This document shows positions 16,390 through 22,333 of a DNA stretch of 22,333 nucleotides, in pieces; position 1 is the first letter of the stretch; each line of letters opens with the position of its first letter. The DNA is from an uncultured Blautia sp. (GTDB lineage Bacteria > Bacillota_A > Clostridia > Lachnospirales > Lachnospiraceae): positions 1-22,333 of the forward strand of contig CAJLTE010000051.1 of the NCBI GenBank assembly GCA_905209435.1. The letters run 5' to 3'. The notes beneath the pieces were generated by a model. That model was not told the DNA's origin. It saw only the letters and a list, made by a program, of their open reading frames with translations, and searched no databases. Made by a program: the position numbers and the translations under genes.

Positions 16390-17268
16390 TTACTTCTTGT
16401 GTATATGTGTATATAAATGATCCTGACAGTACTCATAGTTTCCGTTACATTTAGAACAGAAACGGAATTCCAGATTCGGATCATCTTTCTCTGTACGGCC
16501 ACAGACTGCACATTTGTGCTTCGTCACTTCCCCTGACTTGCTGCCACCCGGGAAGGGAACGGTCTTACTTTCTCCCATTGCTCTCTTAAACTGATTTCTG
16601 CGATGGATTTCCTTCGGATTGTATCTGTTAAGATTTCTTGTACCAAGGAAGAAAATGATAAAGTTCAGTAAGGATGCGATGATCGGCAGTGCCATAAACC
16701 ATGCTCCTCCCATAAAATATCTGACAATATCATATACCACAAGAGCAGCATATACAATCGCCATCCACTTCATCTTGATCGGGATTACAAAGTACAGTAA
16801 AACCTTCATATCCGGATATGTCAGCGCATATGCCAGAAAAATAGATAAACTGATATAATACGTTGAAAACTGTGATCCATTCAGATAAGCATCTAACACT
16901 CCACCTGTGATAAAATACAAAATAAACGCAGAAATTACTGTAAAAATCATTCCAGATAAAATATATACAGTAAATCTGAATGATCCCCATGTACGTTCCA
17001 GCGATGCACTGATCGGATAATAAAAGAACAATATCGCAATCACAAACCATAAAGCAGATGACGTACTCGGCGGATAAATAATCCATGTAACAAGTCTCCA
17101 TATCTGACCATGCAGGATTTCAGAGACATTCAAACTCAACATGGAAAGAGCCCCCGGATTAATATACATCAATGCATATCCCAGTACATAACTTACAATA
17201 ATATAAATCGTAAGATTCTCAATCCCGCGATTTCCAAATTTTCGTTCCAGTTTGTCAATAAATTTCAT
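16390..17268 (-). CDS. Rhomboid-like polytopic membrane protein with C-terminal zinc ribbon, probably not a protease
   Basis: The 292-residue protein has about six membrane segments (roughly 19-36, 72-90, 99-120, 137-152, 155-180, 187-208) and a soluble tail. The L1-type WR motif (GQIWRLVTW, 55-63) and ERTWGSFRF (91-99) resemble rhomboid-superfamily signatures. The catalytic GxSG serine and the TM6 histidine are not visible where expected, so it looks like a pseudoprotease. The tail holds CAVC (253-256), CSKC (271-274), then Cys281, His284, His288 and His290: a zinc ribbon, possibly two metal sites. I chose ATG 17268 because AAAAGGAGA directly precedes it; a longer reading from 17325 would be translated out of the repeat element. 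It lies between corA and lysA. Role unknown. Confidence 0.75.
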   Translation of the reverse strand: MKFIDKLERKFGNRGIENLTIYIIVSYVLGYALMYINPGALSMLSLNVSEILHGQIWRLVTWIIYPPSTSSALWFVIAILFFYYPISASLERTWGSFRFTVYILSGMIFTVISAFILYFITGGVLDAYLNGSQFSTYYISLSIFLAYALTYPDMKVLLYFVIPIKMKWMAIVYAALVVYDIVRYFMGGAWFMALPIIASLLNFIIFFLGTRNLNRYNPKEIHRRNQFKRAMGESKTVPFPGGSKSGEVTKHKCAVCGRTEKDDPNLEFRFCSKCNGNYEYCQDHLYTHIHKK

Positions 17269-17310
17269 AAATCTCCTTTTCTCACAAAATGCTATTCGTT
17301 CTTTCGTTAC

Positions 17311-17371
17311 AGCGGATATCCACAATCTGCTTTCTCTGCGTAATTCTGCACCGAATAACTGCTTCTCAGTT
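17311..17371 (-). repeat. Two-hairpin dispersed mini-element, copy B
   Basis: AGCGGATATCCACAATCTGC (17311-17330) followed by ACCGAATAACTGCTTCTCAG (17350-17369) match copy A in sequence, order and orientation. Hairpin 2 keeps AACTG/CAGTT with a 5-nt loop; hairpin 1 keeps 6 of 7 pairs. It sits in the corA-rhomboid gap, starting 12 bp after the corA stop. Confidence 0.7.
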
Positions 17372-17382
17372 CAGCTGCAAAA

Positions 17383-18324
17383 TCAGAAAAACTTCTTCCT
17401 GGAAAGAAATATCGCTGCAATGATACTTGCCACTACAGAAAGGATGATAACGATAAGAAATCCCCATGGTGTCCTGGAAAACGGCATTCCTGCAGCACTC
17501 AGGTTCATACCATACGCACTGAAAACAATAGTCGGAATACTCATAACAATGGTAATAACAGCCAGAACCTTCATGACAATGTTCAGGTTATTGGAAATAA
17601 CTGACGCAAAAGTTCCCATCATACTGCTGAGGATACCACTGTAAATATTAGCCATCTCAATGGCCTGCTTGTTCTCAATGATAACATCCTCCAGAAGCTC
17701 TGTATCCTCCGGATATTTCTTGATACTCTCCACCTTCAGAAGTTTCTCCAGAACCATCTCATTGGAACGCAGAGATGTGGTAAAGTATACCAGTGATTTC
17801 TCCAGTTCCAGAAGTTCCATCAATTCCTGATTTCTTGTAGACAGATGAAGTTTCTCCTCAATCTGCTCGCTCTTCTTATCTATAATACGCAGATATCTCA
17901 GATACATGCTGGCATTACGGTACAAAATCTGCAGAATAAATCTGGTTTTCATATAGGTAAAAAAGTTTCTTACCCTGCCTTCCATAAATCTTGTCAGAAC
18001 CTGTGTGTCTTCCAGACATACAGTAAAGATCATCTTCTGAGTCACGATAATACCAAGAGGAATGGTCACATACCAGTCCTTCTCGTTACGTTCTTCAATC
18101 GCAGGTACATCTGCAAGGATAAGGGTATAATTGTCCTCCACTTCTATACGGGAACGCTCTTCCTCATCCAAAGGTGCGCGCAAATCGTCCACCTCTATCC
18201 CAAACTGCTCGGAAATTTCAAAAATTTCTGTTGCCGTAGGATTCGTCAGTGCAATCCAACAGCCCTCCTGTGGTTCCTGTATTTCATGGATAGCGCCATC
18301 GATTGTCTTAAAAATCCTTACCAC
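17383..18324 (-). CDS. corA: CorA family magnesium/divalent cation transporter
   Basis: This homopentameric channel-type transporter has about 313 residues. It has a large cytoplasmic N-terminal domain (ALTNPTATEIFEIS, DEEERSRIEVEDNY), a long coiled helix (about 140-250) and two C-terminal membrane helices. The first ends in the signature YGMN (selectivity filter); the second is about WGFLIVIILSVVASIIAAIFL minus its ends, followed by a basic tail RKKFF. The usual GMNF is GMNL here. Two GTG starts exist. GTG at 18324 lies 8 nt from AAGGGAAG and gives MVRIFKT, fitting the family better than GTG at 18333, which abuts the RBS. It is first in an operon with the rhomboid-like gene and lysA, from a perfect consensus promoter and a leader of about 116 nt with one strong hairpin. 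Confidence 0.92.
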   Translation of the reverse strand: MVRIFKTIDGAIHEIQEPQEGCWIALTNPTATEIFEISEQFGIEVDDLRAPLDEEERSRIEVEDNYTLILADVPAIEERNEKDWYVTIPLGIIVTQKMIFTVCLEDTQVLTRFMEGRVRNFFTYMKTRFILQILYRNASMYLRYLRIIDKKSEQIEEKLHLSTRNQELMELLELEKSLVYFTTSLRSNEMVLEKLLKVESIKKYPEDTELLEDVIIENKQAIEMANIYSGILSSMMGTFASVISNNLNIVMKVLAVITIVMSIPTIVFSAYGMNLSAAGMPFSRTPWGFLIVIILSVVASIIAAIFLSRKKFF

Positions 18325-18372
18325 GATCCACACTTCCCTTCTTTTTCTCGATTTCCCCTCAAATAAATCTGC

Positions 18373-18410
18373 AACTATTCAGAGCTTCTGCAAGAGATTA
18401 CTGAACAGTT
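18373..18410 (-). promoter_or_regulatory. Hairpin in the corA leader
   Basis: On the minus RNA AACTGTTCAG pairs with CTGAATAGTT (10 bp with one G-U), closing an 18-nt loop. It lies about 50-85 nt upstream of the start. It does not show M-box architecture and no terminator U tract follows. Function unknown. Confidence 0.5.
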
Positions 18411-18446
18411 ACGTTTACTCTTTATTTTCACAAAGACTCAAATATC

Positions 18447-18475
18447 ATTATAATTTGAACATGAATTTTTGTCAA
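18447..18475 (-). promoter_or_regulatory. Perfect consensus promoter of corA
   Basis: On the minus strand, TTGACA (18470-18475), 17 bp and TATAAT (18447-18452) form an exact sigma-A consensus. The -35 is 15 bp from the -35 of the divergent aroC promoter. Confidence 0.9.
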
Positions 18476-18490
18476 TTCCAATGCTTTCGG

Positions 18491-18519
18491 TTTACAAAAC
18501 TTTTACACTTCGCTATAAT
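18491..18519 (+). promoter_or_regulatory. Promoter of aroC
   Basis: TTTACA (18491-18496), 17 bp and TATAAT (18514-18519) lie on the plus strand. The expected start near 18526 leaves a leader of about 180 nt before the ATG at 18706. Confidence 0.85.
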
Positions 18520-18542
18520 AAAGTAGTATTTATTTATAAAAG

Positions 18543-18677
18543 TCCCGTAAGGTGGGGCGTACAGATTGTGGGAATGATTTTCCAAACACGCTCTAACTAC
18601 GGCAACTGAATTCAGGTGAAATATCCCGCAAAGTGGGGCGTGCAGATTGTGGGAATGATTTTTCAGACACGCTCTAA
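18543..18677 (+). repeat. Two 54-bp direct repeats in the aroC leader
   Basis: Units at 18543-18596 and 18624-18677 match at 49 of 54 positions with an 81-bp period. Each runs from TCCCG(T/C)AA through GTGGGGCGT, CAGATTGTGGGAATGATTTT and ACACGCTCTAA. Each unit has GCGT...ACGC flanks and a GGAA...TTYC core that could form a small stem. The 27-bp linker between the units is unrelated. The spacer 18334-18705 holds no credible gene; it contains these repeats, the two divergent promoters and the corA leader. Confidence 0.85.
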
Positions 18678-18705
18678 TACAATAACAGGAAAGGATACAA
18701 ATCAT

Positions 18706-19800
18706 ATGAGCCAGTCATCATTTGGAAATAAATTTAAGGTAACCACCTGGGGAGAATCCCACGGAAAAGCTCTCGGAGCTGTGATAGACGGATGCCCGGC
18801 AGGCCTTCCTCTCTGTGAAGAGGACATTCAGAAATTCCTCGACAGAAGGAAACCCGGACAGAGCAGATACACCACCGCCCGTAAAGAAGGAGATCTGGTA
18901 GAAATCCTCTCAGGTGTCTTTGAGGGCAAAACCACCGGAACTCCAATTTCTCTGATGGTAAGAAATACAGATCAGCGCTCCAGAGACTACGGAAATATCG
19001 CATACTCCTATCGTCCCGGACATGCAGACTATACTTTTGACCAAAAATACGGATTCCGCGACTACAGAGGCGGTGGACGTTCTTCAGGGCGGGAAACCAT
19101 CGGAAGAGTTGCAGCAGGTGCCATTGCTTCTAAAATATTAGAAGAACTTGGCATTTCAATCTGCACCTATACCAGATCTATCGGACCTGTTGAAATTGCT
19201 TCTTTTAATAAAGAAGAAATCCATCAGAATGCATTTTATATGCCGGACGCACAGGCAGCAGTGAAGGCCGGTGAATATCTGGAAGAATGTATGAAGAATC
19301 AGGACAGTGCAGGCGGCGTGATCGAATGTCGTATTACCGGAACACCTGCCGGACTTGGCGAGCCAGTCTTTGACAAGCTCAGTGCTCTTCTTGCCCACGC
19401 CCTGATGTCCATCGGTGCAGTCAAGGCTGTTGAAATCGGTGACGGCATTGCAGTGACTTCCTCAAACGGTTCCACTGACAATGATGGATTCACAGTCAAA
19501 GACGGTGAAATCATCAAAACCTCCAACCACGCAGGCGGAATCATGGGAGGAATCAGTGACGGCAGTGAAATCATACTTCGTGCCCATATCAAGCCAACCC
19601 CATCCATCAGCCAGCCGCAGCAGACCGTAACCAAAGATAAAGAACCTCTTTCTCTGGAAATCCATGGCCGACATGATCCGGTCATTGTCCCAAGAGCAGT
19701 GGTTGTGGTAGAATCTATGGCAGCAATCACACTGGCGGATGCGCTCTTTGTCAATATGAGTTCCCAGATGGATAAGGTTCGGGATTTTTATCGGAAATAA
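18706..19800 (+). CDS. aroC: Chorismate synthase
   Basis: The 364-residue enzyme makes chorismate from 5-enolpyruvylshikimate-3-phosphate with reduced FMN, the last common step to aromatic amino acids and folate. Motifs are WGESHGKALGAVIDGCPAG (His near residue 17), RRKPGQSRYTT, RNTDQRSRDY, RPGHADYTFDQKYGFRDYRG split over about 107-126, GGGRSSGRET, GGISDG and GRHDPVIVPRAV. These include the FMN- and EPSP-binding Arg and His residues. An upstream in-frame ATG at 18616 is rejected. It lies inside the repeat, while ATG 18706 has AGGAAAGGA at proper distance and homologues begin close to it. It is monocistronic, with a strong terminator. Confidence 0.96.
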   Translation: MSQSSFGNKFKVTTWGESHGKALGAVIDGCPAGLPLCEEDIQKFLDRRKPGQSRYTTARKEGDLVEILSGVFEGKTTGTPISLMVRNTDQRSRDYGNIAYSYRPGHADYTFDQKYGFRDYRGGGRSSGRETIGRVAAGAIASKILEELGISICTYTRSIGPVEIASFNKEEIHQNAFYMPDAQAAVKAGEYLEECMKNQDSAGGVIECRITGTPAGLGEPVFDKLSALLAHALMSIGAVKAVEIGDGIAVTSSNGSTDNDGFTVKDGEIIKTSNHAGGIMGGISDGSEIILRAHIKPTPSISQPQQTVTKDKEPLSLEIHGRHDPVIVPRAVVVVESMAAITLADALFVNMSSQMDKVRDFYRK

Positions 19801-19818
19801 TTCCAATTAATCCACGCA

Positions 19819-19872
19819 AAAATACCTTCACTTGAATTCTGAGCTGATCTCAGTTTCAAATGAAGGTATTTT
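19819..19872. terminator. Long bidirectional terminator between aroC and the lactonase gene
   Basis: AAAATACCTTCA (19819-19830) pairs with TGAAGGTATTTT (19861-19872). Inside this, TTGAA/TTCAA and CTGAG/CTCAG continue the stem. T-rich sequence follows on both sides, serving the convergent genes. Confidence 0.9.
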
Positions 19873-19911
19873 ATTATCTGCCTATATTGCTGATTCTATG
19901 TAACGAATCTG

Positions 19912-20979
19912 TTATTCTTCCGGAACCGGCCAGATTCTGATACAGTTTGGCTCTGTAATCTTAATCGGCTTGCCGTTCATCACAATAATATTCTTCTCAT
20001 AATCCACTGTAAAAGTAGTCAGTGTATTACTTGCATGATTAGCCAGCACCAGATGCTTATCATCCGGTAAAAGCACCAGATCTTTCGGATATTCACCACT
20101 GATCGGAAGTGTAAACTTCCTTGTCAGCATACCAGTCTCCTCATCACGCTCAAACATGGAAACTGTATCCTCACCTGCTGTTGTACAGAAAAGATGCTTG
20201 CCATCATTTGCAAGAGAAAGACCGGACGCTGCATTATGTGTATCATGAACATCCTTCTTCGCACTTGTCTCAATCGTCTGGATCAGTTCAAACGCCGGAA
20301 CCTTACCGCTTCCATCATATTTGTAAGCCCTGATCTCATTACTGAGTTCAAAGAGAATATAAGCAAACTTACCATCATCGCTAAAACGAATGATACGCGG
20401 GCCGCTCTCTCTCGGACATCTCAGGATGTCTACCAGTTCCAGCTTATTGCGCAATTTGTTGACACGGTAAATCTTCACCTGATCAATTCCGTTATCTACT
20501 GCACAGAGATATTTATTATCCGGAGTCGGACGAACACAGTTCACATGGGGACGGAAGTTACGCTCTGCAACACTTCCGAGTCCTGTATGGAATACGCCAT
20601 CCATCAGGCTTCCAAGTCTGCCGTCCTTATGAGTATGTACAACAGTCACCTTACCGTCATGATATCCGGCAACATAAAGATACTTACCGTCAACATCTGT
20701 AGAAAGGAAACAGCCTCTCATTCCATCAATATTTACACTGTTGATACGTGACAGATCACCATTCTTATCACGCTCAAACACCGCAACTCCCTCATCCTCA
20801 ATAGAATAGAGATACTTACCATTCTTTGAAACAGCCGTGTGGGACGCATTACTTACCTCAACACTACTGCGCTCTGTAAGAGTACCATTCTCCACATCAA
20901 CATCATAAACATGAATTCCCTGTCTGGAAGAGCCATGTGTATAACAGCCCACATAAGCTACATATTTCTTCTCACTCAT
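19912..20979 (-). CDS. Lactonase family (6-phosphogluconolactonase-like) seven-bladed beta-propeller protein
   Basis: The 355-residue protein of the PF10282-type lactonase family is cytosolic, with no signal peptide. It starts KYVAYVGCYTHGSSRQGIHVY, like Pgl proteins. Propeller repeats recur as S-x-x-GKYLY-type strands: GKYLYSIEDEGVAVFERD, GKYLYVAGYHDGKV, NKYLCAVDNGIDQVKIY, GKFAYILFELSNEI, GKHLFCTTAGEDTVSMFERD and DKHLVLANHASNTLTTF. RPHVNCVRPTPDNK and HNAASGLSL hold the expected active-side His, Arg and Asn residues. Family members hydrolyse 6-phosphogluconolactone, but many have other sugar lactone or unknown activity. No zwf or gnd is nearby. AGGAGG precedes the ATG. Single gene with its own promoter and terminator. 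Confidence 0.88.
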   Translation of the reverse strand: MSEKKYVAYVGCYTHGSSRQGIHVYDVDVENGTLTERSSVEVSNASHTAVSKNGKYLYSIEDEGVAVFERDKNGDLSRINSVNIDGMRGCFLSTDVDGKYLYVAGYHDGKVTVVHTHKDGRLGSLMDGVFHTGLGSVAERNFRPHVNCVRPTPDNKYLCAVDNGIDQVKIYRVNKLRNKLELVDILRCPRESGPRIIRFSDDGKFAYILFELSNEIRAYKYDGSGKVPAFELIQTIETSAKKDVHDTHNAASGLSLANDGKHLFCTTAGEDTVSMFERDEETGMLTRKFTLPISGEYPKDLVLLPDDKHLVLANHASNTLTTFTVDYEKNIIVMNGKPIKITEPNCIRIWPVPEE

Positions 20980-21121
20980 AATGCTTCTTGCCTCCTGCTG
21001 TCCTTTTCAATACATCATCAACCAAATAACTATACATCATTCCTGACTCCCAGCTGTTCAATCCCCGATGTACTAATCTTCTGCCCATTTATTCTGGCCG
21101 GCACCACCATATGATGTCGAT

Positions 21122-21150
21122 ATTATAGCACATTTTGCCAATACTCACAA
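21122..21150 (-). promoter_or_regulatory. Promoter of the lactonase gene
   Basis: On the minus strand, TTGTGA (21145-21150), 17 bp and TATAAT (21122-21127) form the promoter, with an extended -10 TGC just upstream. It gives a leader of about 135 nt before 20979. Confidence 0.8.
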
Positions 21151-21317
21151 TACAGCGCATCCCATTTTTATGTATTTTTCCAAATCCAAAGTTTCACCAT
21201 TCTAACATTTATTTTTCAAACAACCCATATCAAGCCAAAAATCATTCGCATTCACCACTCACTTAATTCAAGTCAAGCGGATAATCAACAATCCCAGCCT
21301 TTCCTTACAAAACCCAG

Positions 21318-21526
21318 CCTGGCAGAAAAATAGTTTGTTTCAGGTGCATTTGCAGGATACATAGATATTCTTAGTCAGCAAAAATCTGCGTTATGAGCCA
21401 AATGACACACTGTCTGAGCCGCAGGCGAGTTTGTGTCATTTAGCTCATGCTTTTAGCAGATTTTTGGTGGCTTAGAATATCTTAGTATCCGAAACCGCAC
21501 CTGAAACAAACTATTTTTCTGCCAGG
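21318..21526. repeat. 209-bp near-perfect palindrome with 30-bp perfect terminal inverted repeats
   Basis: The outer 30 bp (21318-21347 and 21497-21526) are exact reverse complements, beginning CCTGGCAGAAAAATAG. Inside, the arms continue to pair through GGATA, AGATATTCT, CAAAAATCTGC, ATGAGC and AAATGACACA. In total about 79 of 92 arm positions pair, around a 22-nt loop (21410-21431) containing GCCGCAGGC. No ORF, no transposase and no clear target-site duplication is seen. It could be a MITE-like element or a long structured RNA. Confidence 0.9.
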
Positions 21527-21548
21527 CGTCCCTTTCTCAATCAAAAAA

Positions 21549-21575
21549 CTGCTGTCTCTTTCTCAGAAACAGCAG
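21549..21575 (-). terminator. Intrinsic terminator of hemL
   Basis: On the minus RNA CTGCTGT pairs with ACAGCAG, with some further pairing inside, followed by TTTTTTGATTG. It lies 16 bp after the hemL stop. Confidence 0.85.
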
Positions 21576-21590
21576 TCCCTTTTCCAAATC

Positions 21591-22333
21591 TTATTTAAAG
21601 CAATTCCCAACAGCCTCAAGCGTCCTGTCAATAATTTCATCCGTATGAGCCACAGAAAGGAACATAGCCTCAAACTGAGACGGTGCCAGATGAATCCCCT
21701 GTGCCAGCATTCCCTTAAAATACTCAGAAAACGCCTTAATATCTGCACTCTTAGCAGAAGTATAATCCACAACCTCCTGCTCCGTAAAGAACAGACTGCC
21801 CAGAGAAGACGCATGATTCACATGATAAGGAAGACCTTTCTCAGCCAGAATCTTCTCCATTCCGCCGTAAAGTCTCTCCCCTTTCTTCTCCAGATCCTTA
21901 TAAATCTCCTGATGGTCATACAGATACTTCAGCTGAGTCAGTCCTGCGGCCATAGCAATCGGATTACCGCTTAAAGTACCGGCCTGATAAACCTTACCGA
22001 CCGGAGAAACCAGTTCCATGATCTCTCTTCTTCCGCCATAAGCACCAACCGGCATACCTGCACCAATGATCTTACCATAAGTAACCAGATCCGGTTTCAC
22101 TCCAAAATACTCAGCAGCACCGCCGAAAGCCAGACGGAAACCAGTGATAACCTCATCAAATATAAGAAGTGCACCATACTCATCGCAAAGTTTTCTAAGA
22201 CCTTCAAGAAATCCTTTCTTAGGAGGAACTACACCCATGTTGGCTCCTACAGCCTCAACGATAACTGCAGCAGTCTGGCCGTCAGCCTGCTCCATCAGTG
22301 CACGTACACTGTCCAGATCATTATAAACAGCAG
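21591..22333 (-). CDS. hemL: Glutamate-1-semialdehyde 2,1-aminomutase, 3' part
   Basis: The C-terminal 246 or so residues are visible; the frame continues past the right edge, starting AVYNDLDSVRALMEQAD. This PLP enzyme makes 5-aminolevulinate in the C5 pathway to haem, sirohaem and cobalamin. Marks are VEAVGANMGVVPPKKGFLE, LLIFDEVITGFRLAFGGAAE, PDLVTYGKIIGAGMPVGAYG (Schiff-base Lys in YGK; most family members have GGGLPVGA), YQAGTLSGNPIAMAAGL and the C-terminal AHTDEIIDRTLEAV. The AMFLS/HTDE end favours HemL over other class III aminotransferases. It is followed at once by a terminator, so it is the last gene of its transcript. Confidence 0.92.
   Translation of the reverse strand, partial: AVYNDLDSVRALMEQADGQTAAVIVEAVGANMGVVPPKKGFLEGLRKLCDEYGALLIFDEVITGFRLAFGGAAEYFGVKPDLVTYGKIIGAGMPVGAYGGRREIMELVSPVGKVYQAGTLSGNPIAMAAGLTQLKYLYDHQEIYKDLEKKGERLYGGMEKILAEKGLPYHVNHASSLGSLFFTEQEVVDYTSAKSADIKAFSEYFKGMLAQGIHLAPSQFEAMFLSVAHTDEIIDRTLEAVGNCFK

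Larger units (their letters stand above)
20980..21590. other. 611-bp spacer between hemL and the lactonase gene
   Basis: No credible gene was seen. From the hemL side it holds the hemL terminator, a 209-bp palindrome (21318-21526), a possible fragment of the two-hairpin element (21274-21294), the lactonase promoter and its leader. The stretch 21151-21270 is plain A/T-rich sequence in which I see nothing further. Confidence 0.7.

Noticed and set aside
17269..17325. N-terminal extension of the rhomboid-like protein
   Set aside because: Encoded by the mini-element region; AAAAGGAGA directly precedes the ATG at 17268.
18334..18446. M-box Mg2+ riboswitch upstream of corA
   Set aside because: The leader is short and shows a single hairpin without the multi-stem M-box core or an expression-platform terminator.
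18543..18677. CRISPR array
   Set aside because: Only two units, 54 bp long with five mismatches and one 27-bp linker, no cas genes; the position fits a leader repeat.
18472..18705. Minus-strand 77-codon ORF across the aroC leader, with repeated CLKNHSHNL/CLENHSHNL segments
   Set aside because: The internal repeat simply reflects the 54-bp DNA repeats with a period divisible by three; it runs against the aroC leader and has no RBS.
18616..18705. N-terminal 30-residue extension of AroC
   Set aside because: It would be translated from repeat copy 2; the start at 18706 has a good RBS and fits the family.
21021..21031. ACCAAATAACT, shared with mini-element copy A
   Set aside because: An 11-nt A/T-rich match without the palindromic partner; expected by chance.

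Overview
The window (about 22.3 kb, low-to-moderate GC) looks like a chromosomal segment of a Gram-positive, gut-type Clostridia, most likely Lachnospiraceae with a Blautia-like flavour. The basis is the AGGAGG-type ribosome binding sites, the T-box leader, the 'PFL family'/ACT gene pair, the style of the DAP decarboxylase, and A/T-rich intergenic DNA with consensus -35/-10 promoters. The genus is inference only. Almost all genes lie on the minus strand. The exceptions are a CobD-like PLP enzyme, one tRNA-Leu and aroC.

Layout. 1-216 (minus): promoter and 5' part of a T-box leader whose gene lies beyond the left edge. 476-1567 (plus): CobD/HisC-like aminotransferase-fold enzyme, then a bidirectional terminator. 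1701-8087 (minus): one probable operon, read right to left, of a small zinc-finger/anti-sigma-like membrane protein, polA, coaE, walJ, an ACT-domain regulator and a PFL-family protein. 8092-10167: ftsH with its own promoter and terminator. 10224-13156: asnB and a secreted GH5 cellulase. 13194-13375 (plus): tRNA-Leu(CAA) with promoter and terminator. 13397-14948: a small Cys-cluster protein and a secreted Ig-like/glycerophosphodiesterase gene interrupted by an in-frame TGA. 15092-18475: probable operon corA, rhomboid-like membrane protein with zinc ribbon, lysA. 18491-19872 (plus): aroC, with a leader of about 180 nt carrying two 54-bp direct repeats. 19912-21150: lactonase-family beta-propeller. 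21318-21526: a 209-bp near-perfect palindrome. 21549-22333: 3' part of hemL, cut by the right edge.

Functionally this is mostly core genome: DNA replication/repair (polA, walJ), CoA synthesis (coaE), membrane proteolysis (ftsH), amino-acid synthesis (asnB, lysA, aroC), tetrapyrrole synthesis (hemL, perhaps with the CobD-like gene), Mg2+ transport (corA) and extracellular polysaccharide or phosphodiester breakdown (GH5, GDPD). No phage, transposase, CRISPR array, defence island or biosynthetic gene cluster was seen.

The unexplained signals are mainly in the spacers. They are a two-hairpin mini-element found in two operon-internal gaps (3177-3245 and 17311-17371) with a possible fragment at 21274, the tandem repeats in the aroC leader, and the 209-bp palindrome. 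At gene level the most notable are the catalytically unlikely rhomboid with a C-terminal zinc ribbon, the anti-sigma-like protein with no sigma partner ahead of polA, and the TGA-interrupted GDPD.
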